From contig CAMOVW010000005.1 of assembly GCA_946627725.1 (NCBI GenBank), positions 1 through 39,577 on the forward strand: a DNA stretch of 39,577 nucleotides. The letters are read 5' to 3'. Source of the DNA: an uncultured Clostridia bacterium (GTDB lineage: Bacteria; Bacillota; Clostridia; Oscillospirales; Acutalibacteraceae). This document shows positions 30,101 through 34,034 of this stretch, one piece after another. Under the pieces are notes generated by a model that saw nothing but the letters and a program-made list of their open reading frames with translations, did not search any database and was not told the DNA's origin. The translations under genes were made by a program, and so were the position numbers. Position 1 is the first letter of the stretch. Every line of letters starts with the position of its first letter.

Positions 30101-30626
30101 GATCGACTACACCATGAACTACAGCAAGGACGGCGCCGGCGGCGACAAGGTTGACTATGTAACCATCCTGCTGCGTCTGCTGCTCAAGTTCATCTCCATC
30201 CCGCAGAACGTAACCGCTCTTGAAGCGCTGCTCAAGACCAAGCTCAACGGCGACGGCTACAAGTTCGTATGCTCGCTGCTCGAGAACTTCTCGCAGATGG
30301 CTGCTTCCGAAGGCGGCATGGATAAGATCATGTACACCGTTTACTACATCTTCTATGCTGCTCTGAACGCCGGCGTAGCCACCAACAACGGCCTTGCCAA
30401 ATTCAACGGCGACTACACGTTCCTGAACCAGCTGTTCGCTACCAGCAACGTTGGCTTCCTGCGTCAGCTTGAGATCTCCCTGGGCGACCTGCTCAACAAG
30501 TACACGCCCGACGTGGTCAACGACCACGAAGTGATCCCGAACGGCCAGATCAGCTTCTGGCAGAAGATCCTGAACTTCTTCAAGAAGATCGGCGACTTCT
30601 TCAGAAACCTGTTCAACTTCGGCTGA
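9114..30626 (+). CDS. Giant secreted/surface repeat protein, about 7,170 aa, Leu-rich and acidic, unknown family
   Basis: Single uninterrupted ORF. The ATG at 9114 has an AGAAGGAG ribosome-binding site (the track's 9048 start lies in a leader hairpin). Signal peptide MGTKAKLSTKVISIVLSALMAFSCVYVALPTLAPKAFA|ATAEEK. 12 internal module copies. Followed directly by a strong terminator. Confidence 0.95.
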   Translation: MGTKAKLSTKVISIVLSALMAFSCVYVALPTLAPKAFAATAEEKAWQELHDAFESAFNGGYLSTKDWAGISSSNGAVTVTDGTKNGYAYRIVAAIGEVIELIGTGKHNSELIATITSTLAADYDMALNTYQANFLNTVLDTSGTYGAYTPDNIWNGTSAAMAENLTAQTITITANREESAAILSDFESINALAEAGYKISKSYTITINAAAQACESNNGAETGAYYANSSVAAAPATPVEASAKAQLQKIKAYLDYVGTDEFKNPFDAWYNNGNAANTASLYQLTSAQINTLQTGYGAVRSAAETCDAVYVEEYIGSNIYAAHQQFITAAANALQVVGYKDYVAWLVNGAPLGGSTRNRDDFDTSLPDTIEKVLAQAESNRDALNSASASAIAILEGLYPGFDADGSYNVDDSATYYMNYANYIRYLSSLLYNYYLQEIKAGANVLLNNGASTTYSFSNKSSQFFKLLSNSVGAGYQEGTKYVLTSDSHIDQDKTYYTPDATYSYAATADVKVDGEKRYFTNWAKVESPVASGLAGYYEDVEVFTYALTEDTELKDGTAYYTLADGVYTAVEEPVAENLGTYYVRTGSYHEYQKTADTAVSATKVYYAQGEYTVVTSPSDAYIGTYAERTAQYSYQPTADKVLMSGKTYYTAAGEEIEEPTLDDIATYYEMKFKVVAAPTAPYLFDYYEVEGAYYGLKGVGNGEYVSADYDYSETECPIDDTDLDALYTFFANAVTMIGKARSYGVNISNYMDSTFVNEISEMAEALRTEQISRGRITEAFLADYEPAGSMMAGYVKGGKSIQTLYNDLKTMEALRSTLRSRYSWFASDPRDAAMGNFITELYNEIYDRVQAQYIEIQNEYREYNNVNVRNYYQLKQNLNRVNDLTGTYNGSSVKILTFIGQSYTAGKISGTNDKGFARDANHLALVYYNSSTYAYAGTALSTITTGVTNFNVNGAAGAVSGNQYSHANITRYPMDEDWVHNVAYTAYFTSKSTPTSGNYNSVLSTVQKLDNFLKSSDFVKLLGSDEKGKNITTLTAFIQDILAENLFSNKMLDTLLGLLFPLLTSIFDETLPSMLATKIQGKRISDFATDTGSFYVNGGILWFYFNGYTTAWSENADGGVTGTYTGGSPSNYLTNNFVDVTSKAAGIYIYPSTLGSYFQNITTSAGLTAAQVNLVKAIGQKISAVGNTTMQWNNYHGRNAWDKFKDADGEFVFNGGNGFDWGVDAQTSFDGKYNQFKAMLGAMLGSAIGILRALFGDQTFSLNMNGSYNEGKNLLYGHVEDLDVGYDLGILGTPKSTGNWLDVGNIQASLSIPGLNLYKVVWIPLMEALGMNMGADGVFTWSVPNVSGNFTGPALAGYLIDPVYQLVLAISNKPVESVCKLLPNLAYHLLNNSIQNLLSINININLVLSDLSIKDAGGGIAAYAASWDWVKRIILNAAKDALNFNIPVALGDMLNLEDLLGFSLRDLNTVLAGVLGMIKEDSDAVYEVQIGTDADGNPIMEKRCRYLPGIGTGKLATMFKSGGFVTNASTNGARPNGVTRTYVKADVEYVFYAIFNYVFRAAQTKGGLADIFALIEALAGSNVGENIPAIVYSLVEGIESADLAFAALIELLNEPEYSVSGYNWYKKSASNQPTINWSTTTFTYLNYSNKWTSEKAKYIYNNVDNIVNAVVNMITPESLEDFGGDVNVWLDKTINSMFNNEGIMNVVEIVTTIANAMKGMNGLVKLLRQQLTSSVASDPEVNIYAWYNVFGYIYDDYRNVELEQNQFLAYNQIAKQVYVYEAVAKDKEVENFVASLKAGTQAQTNKSASDYLPYTWKIVSAYPVAPGESIPWTINGQVMSRSNIVPYNKNATNDAYQVYENLFSNVRWTEATDPSGGEDPYYTWEIKLTADTISHLKVNGTTLTRNGNTYIDDGVSYTVGSWYPLVDGGKIDDPTSENARAVFSAVFSELIGPFSTLFGFILYGKDLNLFGGNLTIQGYNGYNHALIPFLEALGIYDLKTEAQMNAYLNSNGTRAAFDYLVNKLFEGMDELLTDDRVYDADGNVVSGKGAFQKLVDVLPHLFYFLQSDGLTTVIKNSLMFVWQLLDTLRPIANINLDDIIHAALCRILGYVYKAEGRYAHNNLTTALLEMIGIDEAKYTAAAATRDAAKVSAIFDFSLQHMTLQGVYRLVTGLTGLNIYPLTYALEGMVEVAIANDLLKELTYSATQNEEWRYTSYLVPNTSNTYRTYTLNFPGQDTITVTLEALLDILKYEGNAAALDELMGTVNDYLPGSMNLLTGEGLGGLIQAIVKILDDQPYGIEVERPNWDYIFENQRVIYADGNERAWADIITTNEKQPDSASRWAALTAITNVNNYDFSRYHAQTLYNLQYLTSWTEDTAEATYEVLSSVLDYVVSLIDLSDMFEEGTDVSTFSAVVDALLSQKVFTPDLMISLLDMLANVYTYLPDDLLDVINHLLTDNAAEGATVDMFAWRDAGYIIQDYPWNEDGTQDTTADKVWQANRNYDWFVEGNAKYINSESTFIDAIGELLKPAGTLFALIFLNEDYDLLESMNTNSANNYDSVVINATAAYATALVPIFEALGVDLTNYQPSKYDNGDGTYNGSLFITDLVEIIDTLFKDIIYGPNGQGGPVMWIIENLPNIIYFINADGLKASINNVFGSINGVLDAIETVVKLPVDFHNLLDSGLDLTDITMEGIFGMIYSLTKSYADDGTVIPGLYMSPSLLSYIQSIYIGKIEAFTSANGYQSFRMTYSHTGDERAEEEHDMITILLATLLEYATDSGTFYDNVDSHGNEIAYNNAEALDRLLFKDSDMEGLIGQVIHALRNPEALVVTDMDWNYFNHDVTLTTDTAAEPVTVPYYAFQYLNWTTEWTYTKAETASDEFENLIFQVLKMLVPSNEDDIEEGSLMEKVKNADDMGDILSIDFIFSGDLLNTVLDFVANLLYGEDSKLNEDMIKLIGYVLGGDLTQWNGTAYAFDTVEANADGTWTLPAGAQPETIADIAGNQIYYLANQVVEVPEVKDKDGNVVTPATTKTVEKLYLVREGNSKDFIAALVKILEPAKGILAWLLFGEDYTFFNPHDSRDEYLLSIPGSNGYKDGLALLLEAFGADSNMKYAEAYIGHTDQFIYDLASSIAEKANAICNDPVNEVVGLIPELIYFINAGGLAKTVTGLLSGPLGLVNQVSALAPAIQSMLDLPETATSAVDEESQYALIELTVDSLLKSIFADQGYTVPVKADGTTDIDFKLTGINLAYVFNILEVITGMEITDVIGNRLDLFAIGQIHAYDSKSGSIGEPALAYKMGFNANSAQGGNDAFADFITILLSAVVDIVEYKDASDNYANVTALAKLLGIEQYESLITAVVKLLKGALNTEILPIDWFYFDGDLSRYVVDDETGKLKLRDPQPEITEGSLNDIPEATINYLTYASDWTKSTSEYIVDHFSEIVDGVLGMFVKDEETGASKTLTDIINDNFSLENDVFTYENYAAVVEGVSGIAEQIPDVVNTLLNIALEMDLSSLGSLATLTEDQYNALDGEGKKNAFVSAIIAIATPLRPILEWFLFNQNLEYFDKKTDSGIETLISLGGASGYNDALVPLLEAIGVDCPSYTVSDGDTAAQRNVKFGNFLSILIEKVLMRVEEILQDPADAIINLLPNLIYFVNTNALATIINNLLAPIIGLVNEAAPVLVSLTADIDPDAPDADQDDMMVKLAKALKEYNVTAESTLDMADVIGIILALFKDENSAEEDTGLVDYVLQNINFTKLDLVAILQLVEGILAGGYIGDKAVNLKILDVVGADKIDNFYLNGIEYFKSANGKPAFRMPGSADMITVIVNFVLEVLLYQDGDFSNAAEIDKLINDEEDPANLVQKVVDLIYGIREIQEVDPAALDWNYWDHEQTLGDGITVPSHKFVYLDYSNQWSFEKAVYIDNGLEDIVKQILTLAGVEDGDISKLIGQYVNLADYLNAETLQTILDAINGLFNSGDITLPKALTDLIGLVLNVDLSKWDGSYDFVADGTATAEANGLGYYTETVDGKEIRHYIINTDNDDYSDFSSGLQIILEPAQGLLGWLLLGNTFGFFVPSENGNVDDDGNRLHNELIRVPGSNGYDSGLVLLLEALGCEGLKPYTAYETAAGSGTYDCAALIKDVIDSVLARVNVILANPIEEILALIPEIIYFININGLGAVVQNFASVLLAIVNEVLESGLLDSMVEGDLAKYLTENGDGTNAEGEPYNGTYKVDLDAIMTDLLKELLGDKAPADFTFSFDDVDLQFVIDMVEIFTGLEIDDVVGYTMDKFIIGVVESYDSASTTYEDTYKLRFNTAELDENGNADHTLIGQTRADMITILISLVLDLLDNTDNVNALVALIGNEDITADTINAIVALLKGGNLDEMIDIDWFYFDPDHSIYKADGITEKDPKPVIDYSTTIATPARTINYIEYYTDWTKEDADYLVNNIDAIISEVLGMVPGIDADNVAELIAGYFTVDQIYTKDLFVTILDAIQGLIDNYGETLVNAIGLIIGGDFSVYANIDTDALVVNDKETFVDTLVTVLEPIYELLNWFLFGEDMKYFYDNEFYRNGGGETTEALYDDARDLINLTGAEGYKYGLVPLLEALGVELPAFPASGKLVAGEDFMKELLTAVFTRVEDILADPVHEIVALLPELLYFINAGGLTASLYNLLNAVVGLLPQISEVIAALGVEVKINDKVYTEINIDDIVNDLLANYLPEGSNVTVNLKHVTLLTIAEIVEAFTGMEITDIVTKENIRYFYFGKLVSYPSGSGKTGFKMVYSDAEGEAEMITLLLNFIIEVILYKNEETGADNVAALEKLLGLDDSNKDLVDTIVKLITGDKDIYTYKYNEMKWNYFDETVTIKTEDPETGVITVNTALTVPTSQFIYLEYENDWTLPRADGIDKNLASLIDGILPLVMEDATSLSDLLNGYYEDFAMDTIFTADNLNTILELLQTYLYGEDAVIGQHLAEFAGLVLGADITGWNFTYSFADYDESTTYITDGTGLRYNADSGIKVYAIENEEDFINGLTLLLQPAGKLLGWLLLGESYNFFAVDQDATQTKTLINIPGSDGYGNALALLLEALGVKGLKKSAAYNGDGVALLKDILTGLVNRIDEIIADPVNEVLDLIPELIYFINANGLSVIVNNFAGLLLNVVNAVVEKLDLSSLNSDILDDMIVDGKLDPVKYLEGYVTDLLNKYAYEPVTFTLDGVNTGWAVEVIEALTDLQIMEVLGTDYPISKFVLGTPTKYDTVSNFDVAYKIAFPETDKYNYRCDLITIVLSFAIELLENAHNQVVIEDEFKLTAGIISDVLALVKERAIQITPDYEWFYFDSAATFNGTDITVTTPERTINYLTYASNWSEDFADYLDDHLNGIIASVLKMAGQGDTSVAKIIEGVFSMKSVYTADNLNTIVNAIKDLVGQLDQLITDAVGEEADNNVIADALDLILDIDIHAWDNMTFDEALVSDKEGFSKALAQIVAPLSDVLNWLFFGSSIRLFNRRHTDTGVVDDILVINGYDGYNEGLVPLLEALGVDLTDAKNTATIEEKVEKILLAAFTRVEEILANPVDEVLALLPELFYFINANGLAASVNHLLGAPLSLVDGINALLKDLSIELNIAGNAYDEIDIDGLLNSLLNNALADKLNGKELVINTKKLDLVEIVKIVELFTGLELVDVVTETKLDNFYLGQIYSYESANGKTLFKMGYSEDAQKDRADMITVLVNFLAEAALYEDNDAVIEDLAGLDEGTIEEIINALETLGGKDYEYDWNYFEGTYEEAFDRYATPDTPFNNYLTYKSDWTKTLANDLYNNLDTIINSVLAMTGNESSTLGELINKSFTLYKGEYLNKILELVQKLYDVLDETLLGAIDAFLDIDLTYWKSLHFDETKTYTSSEFAAAVVEIVKPIYSVIDWLFFGKDITLFVDNATGTENLIVIQSVDAYTTGLVPVLEALGVELPAYDGTQKCSTKVDVNGVQMDFFAAIVNAILRRVDTILADPINEAFELLPELLYFINANGLSTAVYNMVGGVIDAVNKVIELGFLDLGSENIEQYVLDNFNIDLNKLDLVGLFNIVENLDAVHGLKLNDVFTGDFNEDGVEENILEYFYIGDYANAYISSAENYKGYKLSLDEENKGDLLTMLLSVVLEVILYDANEGPITEIIKGFREDFTQENFHTLKLLLTTGIQTNPEMLNINWVYFWNYSEEELQAKITEALSNETTNWPAEPVERTQNALKYSNNWNTDVRDYLNQNIDEIVDLAIAKFTDANSLSDLLANKLDLWSSKDVNPDSIDLANLLLGYIKNALGKIDGVLVDTVGSLLGAGQLTALKNAQAVGLESKEDFVDFMVETLSPLSPVLDFVLFGGEYKFFTHLSDGEPWTIILKGGEGYKYGLAPILAALGVDTDISAETADVALRDVFTNLVNRIDDILYGGDTINEALKLILNVIYFINADGLSISVTNLLAPIDELLKEVNDELHIKDELTINSLIKNVDLANLNFDFIFDLVENKTNIDIGTPIGDYLKNFYFGATEYFTSYDELGNFRMVYSEKENRIDFITVVVTLLLDVIVYADNRDAFISLLGSAANMEEQKAAASFDALVALLTNNEMSIPMAKYEWNFLKYADTGTVISAANGLTGNSIFGTGIYGPLYTREMGAYISKFLPLFIDTYLVLLGVDNGNGGTYKSLEEILKKLIGNNIYTNKILQQLAGAITGAVANLKETIGDQLFNHIVNVLNASLGVDLNDLLYGRVATITEGNQQQFIKAICDLLAPVAPLLRWLLSSDTDIALFNHDTVVNSGDNYAAGDDYLVIHGADGYQNAIIPILEALCVGTNGNIKTQAEFDAITDNSQMISTIITPIFERLNNILNDPINEILKELPAVVYFLNSYGLDTAVKNLLNPVYSLLYTIEPLIADVDALHNSKGEIDLLAMANIDLSELTANSLIQMVIDMVSDQISGFDLTDMIGDAVIELSIGTVDSFTSKRILPEEQIGTAYKSDASKTRQVSGGNAIDYTMNYSKDGAGGDKVDYVTILLRLLLKFISIPQNVTALEALLKTKLNGDGYKFVCSLLENFSQMAASEGGMDKIMYTVYYIFYAALNAGVATNNGLAKFNGDYTFLNQLFATSNVGFLRQLEISLGDLLNKYTPDVVNDHEVIPNGQISFWQKILNFFKKIGDFFRNLFNFG
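10557..11190 (+). repeat. Tandem ~45-50-aa 'YxxTxDxxxxxxKxYYT...GxYYE' repeats in the N-terminal part of the giant protein
   Basis: YVLTSDSHIDQDKTYYTPD / YAATADVKVDGEKRYFTNWAKVESPVASGLAGYYE / YALTEDTELKDGTAYYTLADGVYTAVEEPVAENLGTYYV / YQKTADTAVSATKVYYAQGEYTVVTSPSDAYIGTYAE / YQPTADKVLMSGKTYYTAAGEEIEEPTLDDIATYYE. Confidence 0.8.
13086..29561 (+). repeat. 12-copy degenerate long-module repeat inside the giant protein
   Basis: Anchor motif (P/L)LLEALG at 13086, 15078, 16836, 18408, 19878, 21423, 22905, 24336, 25674, 26931, 28263 and 29541. Most anchors are preceded by LxPxxxLLxWLLFGxxxxxF...GxxGY and followed by LLPxLIYFINANGL, (D)MITxLLxxLLExxLY, DWxYFD, NYLTYxSDWT. Coordinates given are the first and last anchors. 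Confidence 0.9.
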
Positions 30627-30647
30627 TCACCGCGCAAATAAACCCAT

Positions 30648-30678
30648 CCCCCGAAGCCTCCCCGGCTTCGGGGGTTTT
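30648..30678 (+). terminator. Strong Rho-independent terminator of the giant gene
   Basis: CCCCCGAAGCC-tcccc-GGCTTCGGGGG-TTTT (11-bp perfect stem), about 20 nt after the stop. Confidence 0.93.
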
Positions 30679-30794
30679 ATAATGGTATTGGTAACAAAAT
30701 AATTAAAAATTGATTACAATTTCATTAACTCCGTTTATTTTCTCATATATATATGATACTATATAGCCGATTTGAGAAAGGATGGAAACGGTGT

Positions 30795-31997
30795 ATGGAA
30801 TTGGATAAATGGATCAGCCTTGCCGTTGGGTTCGCCGCCGTGTTTGCGGGGTCGGCGATTTACAATAAAGCGAGCAAAAAGATAAACGGCAGGCGGATCA
30901 CGGATTTTCAGAGCTTTTTATTCGGTACGGGCTTTACCTATTTGTTTATGACGGTTTACGTGGTCGTCACGTTTTTCTTCGATTACTATATCAAGGGGTC
31001 GGCGCTGCAGGGGTATCACCGCACGCCGGTAAACAACACCCTGTTTTTTGCGATCTTCGGCAAGGGGCTTGCCGGGGAGGCGCAGTATCCCATCATGGAT
31101 CTGGATCTGAAAATCCTTTGCTGCATGATCGGGTGCGCGTTGGGCGGCGGCGCTCTGGTCCTTTACCGCGCGCTGCGCAACCGGAAGCAGCACACCCCCG
31201 AATACGGCCTGCTGTACGGCTGGACCTTCCCGAAAACCACCTTTAAGGCGTACTTCAAAAATGAACTGCGCGATATGAAAGCGCAGCTGCACCCCATAGA
31301 GTACCTCTGCTGGTGGGCGCTACGGCTGGTGATGATATACGTTCTGATCAAAAGATACGTTACGCAGGGGTATGATACCGTTGTGATGCAGCTTGCGGTG
31401 AATCTGGTGGCTACGTTTGTGATCCCGCTGGTGCGCATCCTGTTTTTCGGAAAGCTTTTCTTCGGCAAGATCAATCTGCGGGTGCAGAGCTATATCGATA
31501 TCTTTGTATGCTTCGGCTCTCTGATCGGGCAGGGGTTCGGCCTGAACGGCGAGATCCGCGAATATGATAAGATATTGCATCTGGTTTCGGGCGGCGTGGC
31601 GGTATTCATCGCCTTCTGCCTGATCGAGGGCACCCGCAACGGGAAAACGCTGCCGAAGTTTACAAAAAGCGTGGCTTCCATGGGTTTTTCATGCACGGTG
31701 ATCGTGGTATGGGAGATTTTTGAGTTCTTTACGGATTTTCTGATGCCGGATTCCTACAACCAGAACTTTTATTACGATCCGCCCGCGGATATGTTCTTCT
31801 TCAAGCTGTTCGGCTTCGGCGCTGAGAACCCGGGCCAGCTTGCCGTGCTCGATACCGATATGGATATGCTGATCGCCTTTTTCGGCTGTATCGTTTGCGG
31901 CGGCGCGCTTCTGGCGTATCTTACCGTAAAAGAAAAGACCGGGCAGAAAAATCCGGCAGAACGGCGCAGCATGTTGAAAGCCTTCAGCCTGAATTAA
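30795..31997 (+). CDS. Polytopic membrane protein with YjdF/DUF2238-like C-terminal motifs, about 400 aa
   Basis: Internal ATG at 30795 (MELDKWISLAV) after GAAAGGATGG. C-terminal half shows YDKILHLVSGG...VVWEIFEFFTDFLMPDS...DTDMDMLIAFFGCIVCGG, reminiscent of the DxxxH...WExxE...DTxxDM pattern. Confidence 0.65.
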   Translation: MELDKWISLAVGFAAVFAGSAIYNKASKKINGRRITDFQSFLFGTGFTYLFMTVYVVVTFFFDYYIKGSALQGYHRTPVNNTLFFAIFGKGLAGEAQYPIMDLDLKILCCMIGCALGGGALVLYRALRNRKQHTPEYGLLYGWTFPKTTFKAYFKNELRDMKAQLHPIEYLCWWALRLVMIYVLIKRYVTQGYDTVVMQLAVNLVATFVIPLVRILFFGKLFFGKINLRVQSYIDIFVCFGSLIGQGFGLNGEIREYDKILHLVSGGVAVFIAFCLIEGTRNGKTLPKFTKSVASMGFSCTVIVVWEIFEFFTDFLMPDSYNQNFYYDPPADMFFFKLFGFGAENPGQLAVLDTDMDMLIAFFGCIVCGGALLAYLTVKEKTGQKNPAERRSMLKAFSLN

Positions 31998-32038
31998 GCG
32001 CGGATTCGTATCATTCATAAAAAAATTTTATTATCCTC

Positions 32039-32067
32039 TTGCATTCTCTTTCAAAAAGTTATATAAT
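32039..32067 (+). promoter_or_regulatory. Promoter of the PHP gene
   Basis: TTGCAT (32039-32044) - 17 nt - TATAAT (32062-32067). Confidence 0.65.
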
Positions 32068-32070
32068 AAT

Positions 32071-32151
32071 ATCAGCGAAACAGCGCCATAAATTGCAGAA
32101 TAGCGCTGTTTCACTGATTTTCTTGGCGGGTCTATGTATATAGACTTTTTT
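32071..32151 (+). promoter_or_regulatory. Leader with a 16-bp dyad at the predicted transcription start and a second hairpin followed by a U-run
   Basis: atcagcgaaacagcgc (32071-32086) / gcgctgtttcactgat (32103-32118), 15/16 complementary. GTCTAT-gtat-ATAGAC (32130-32145) followed by TTTTTT. Confidence 0.6.
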
Positions 32152-32168
32152 AAGGGGGATAATTCACT

Positions 32169-33068
32169 TTGGGCGGAGATTTGCATTGCCATACTCGATT
32201 AACGGACGGCAGTATGGGAATTGAAGATATTATCGCGCTCGCGAAAAACAGGGGGCTTGAAACCATCGCCATCACCGACCGCGACTGTCAGGCCGGTACG
32301 GTAAGAGCGAAGATCATAGGGGAGAGAAACGGCATACGGGTCGTGCCCGGCGTAGAGCTTTCGTCGCTTGACGCCGAAACGGGGGAGGTTGTTTACATCC
32401 TCTGCTATTTGCCCGATTACGCCGACCGGCTGGAAGGGCTATGCCACAGAAACGCGGCGGCCACCAAACGCGCCGCGCAGAAAATGATGATCAAAACCGC
32501 AAAGCGGTTTCCGATCACGGCGGACGTGATCAAGCGCTGCGCGTCCGGTTCCACAAATCTTTACATACCGCACATCATGCACGCGCTGATGGAATGCGGC
32601 GAAACGGACGGCATCTATTCCGATTTGTACCGGGAGCTGTTCTGTTCCGAAAGCGAAACGAATATCATTGAAACGCCCGCATACGCCCACACGGCGGAGG
32701 TGCTTACCGCGATCAAAGACGCCGGCGGCATCTCGGTGCTGGCGCGTCCCGCCGTGTATGCCGATCCGCTTGCGCTGCTGGACCGCCTTGTGGATATGGG
32801 GATCAATGGCGTAGAGGTGTGGCACCCGTCGGCGGATAAAGAACACACCGATATCTATTACGCCTATGCGAAAAAGAAAAAGCTGCTGATGGTGGGCGGT
32901 TCCGATTTCCGCGGGATGTATACGCCCCAGCCGCTTTCACTCGGTTCTTATCTCACGCCCAAAACCCAGCTTGCGGAACTGCTCGGCTACAAAGCAAAGC
33001 TCAAGCGCCTTGCAAAGCGTGAGGCCGCCCTTGCGGAAAAAGAGGCCGCAGAGGCGATCAGCGAATAA
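32169..33068 (+). CDS. PHP-domain metal-dependent phosphoesterase, 299 aa
   Basis: N-terminal DLHCHTRLTDGS...ALAKNRGLETIAITDRDC, PGVELS, C-terminal GGSDFRG. TTG start after AAGGGGG. Confidence 0.88.
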   Translation: MGGDLHCHTRLTDGSMGIEDIIALAKNRGLETIAITDRDCQAGTVRAKIIGERNGIRVVPGVELSSLDAETGEVVYILCYLPDYADRLEGLCHRNAAATKRAAQKMMIKTAKRFPITADVIKRCASGSTNLYIPHIMHALMECGETDGIYSDLYRELFCSESETNIIETPAYAHTAEVLTAIKDAGGISVLARPAVYADPLALLDRLVDMGINGVEVWHPSADKEHTDIYYAYAKKKKLLMVGGSDFRGMYTPQPLSLGSYLTPKTQLAELLGYKAKLKRLAKREAALAEKEAAEAISE

Positions 33069-33106
33069 ATTAGTTGGATCATTCCGTGATCTCAGGGGGG
33101 ATCGGT

Positions 33107-33682
33107 ATGCCGGAACTGTATGACGACAGCGATATGAAAATTGTGGGCGCGCCGCAGAAAAGTGCGGAGGACGTCGATTTTCAGGGGTTTCTTGCGGAAT
33201 CCTCACGCCAGCATTTCAACGGGAATATCGCCAAGGCGAAAACGCTGGGGGCGAACATCGTAAGCTCTTTTTCTTACCGCGCCGCACCGGCGGAGCTGGT
33301 GGATTTCGTAATGGAAAACGGCGTGCTGCCCACCGAGGACGTGCTTCTGCAGACCCGGTTCCTTTCCGTGTTCTCGGCGGAGATCAGCCTTGAACGGTAT
33401 CTGCCCTCGCCGCTGCTGGCGGAGATCGCGAAAAGCGCCATGTACGACGTGCTCATGCAGTTCTCGCCCGATTTTTACAACAGCCTTGCGCGCTCCGGCG
33501 CATTCTCGTTTTATTACATGCATGCCGGCAATGGCGACGTTGCCGACGCCGAGGTGGGCCGGCAGTTTGCCGTACTCTGCGGAAAGGGAGGCGACCCCGT
33601 TTATGCCGCTCTGGGCGAAAAGCTGCACCGTATGAACACCTCGGTTTACAGAAAAGCGATCCGGGGATTCGTATTTGTGTAA
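33107..33682 (+). CDS. Hypothetical protein, about 191 aa
   Basis: ATG at 33107 (MPELYDDSDMK) after CAGGGGGG. Immediately downstream of the PHP gene. Confidence 0.7.
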   Translation: MPELYDDSDMKIVGAPQKSAEDVDFQGFLAESSRQHFNGNIAKAKTLGANIVSSFSYRAAPAELVDFVMENGVLPTEDVLLQTRFLSVFSAEISLERYLPSPLLAEIAKSAMYDVLMQFSPDFYNSLARSGAFSFYYMHAGNGDVADAEVGRQFAVLCGKGGDPVYAALGEKLHRMNTSVYRKAIRGFVFV

Positions 33683-33706
33683 ATCTAAAATTTAATAAAA
33701 AAATAC

Positions 33707-33736
33707 TTGACAAGTATTCCCTGCCTGTGGTATAGT
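33707..33736 (+). promoter_or_regulatory. Promoter of the rpmG-secE-nusG operon
   Basis: TTGACA (33707-33712) - 18 nt - TATAGT (33731-33736). A CAGGG/CCCTG-TTTT leader hairpin follows at ~33752-33777. Confidence 0.65.
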
Positions 33737-33842
33737 TATTGTACCTCTTTGCAGGGTTTATTTTTTTGCCCTGTTTTGCGTGTAAATTTTATATGTACGC
33801 AGTAAAATGAGGGAGGCAACATTAAAAAACGGAGGTGCCGAA

Positions 33843-33992
33843 ATGAGAGTGAAAGTCACCCTTGCATGCACGGAATGCAAGCAGCGCAACTACAACACCA
33901 TGAAAAACAAAAAGAACACACCCGACAGACTTGAAATGAACAAGTACTGCAGATTCTGCAGAAAGCACACTCTTCACAGAGAGACCAAGTAA
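33843..33992 (+). CDS. rpmG: 50S ribosomal protein L33 (zinc-binding type)
   Basis: [49 protein letters not shown], with two CxxC pairs. Confidence 0.96.
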   Translation: MRVKVTLACTECKQRNYNTMKNKKNTPDRLEMNKYCRFCRKHTLHRETK

Positions 33993-34034
33993 GAGGGCTT
34001 AAAAAACAGAGTCCTCATTGAAAGGATGGAGCGT

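Noticed and set aside
33683-34034. tRNA gene near rpmG-secE
   Set aside because: Some bacteria carry tRNA-Trp here, but no cloverleaf or TTCRANNC arm was recognisable in these intergenic regions.
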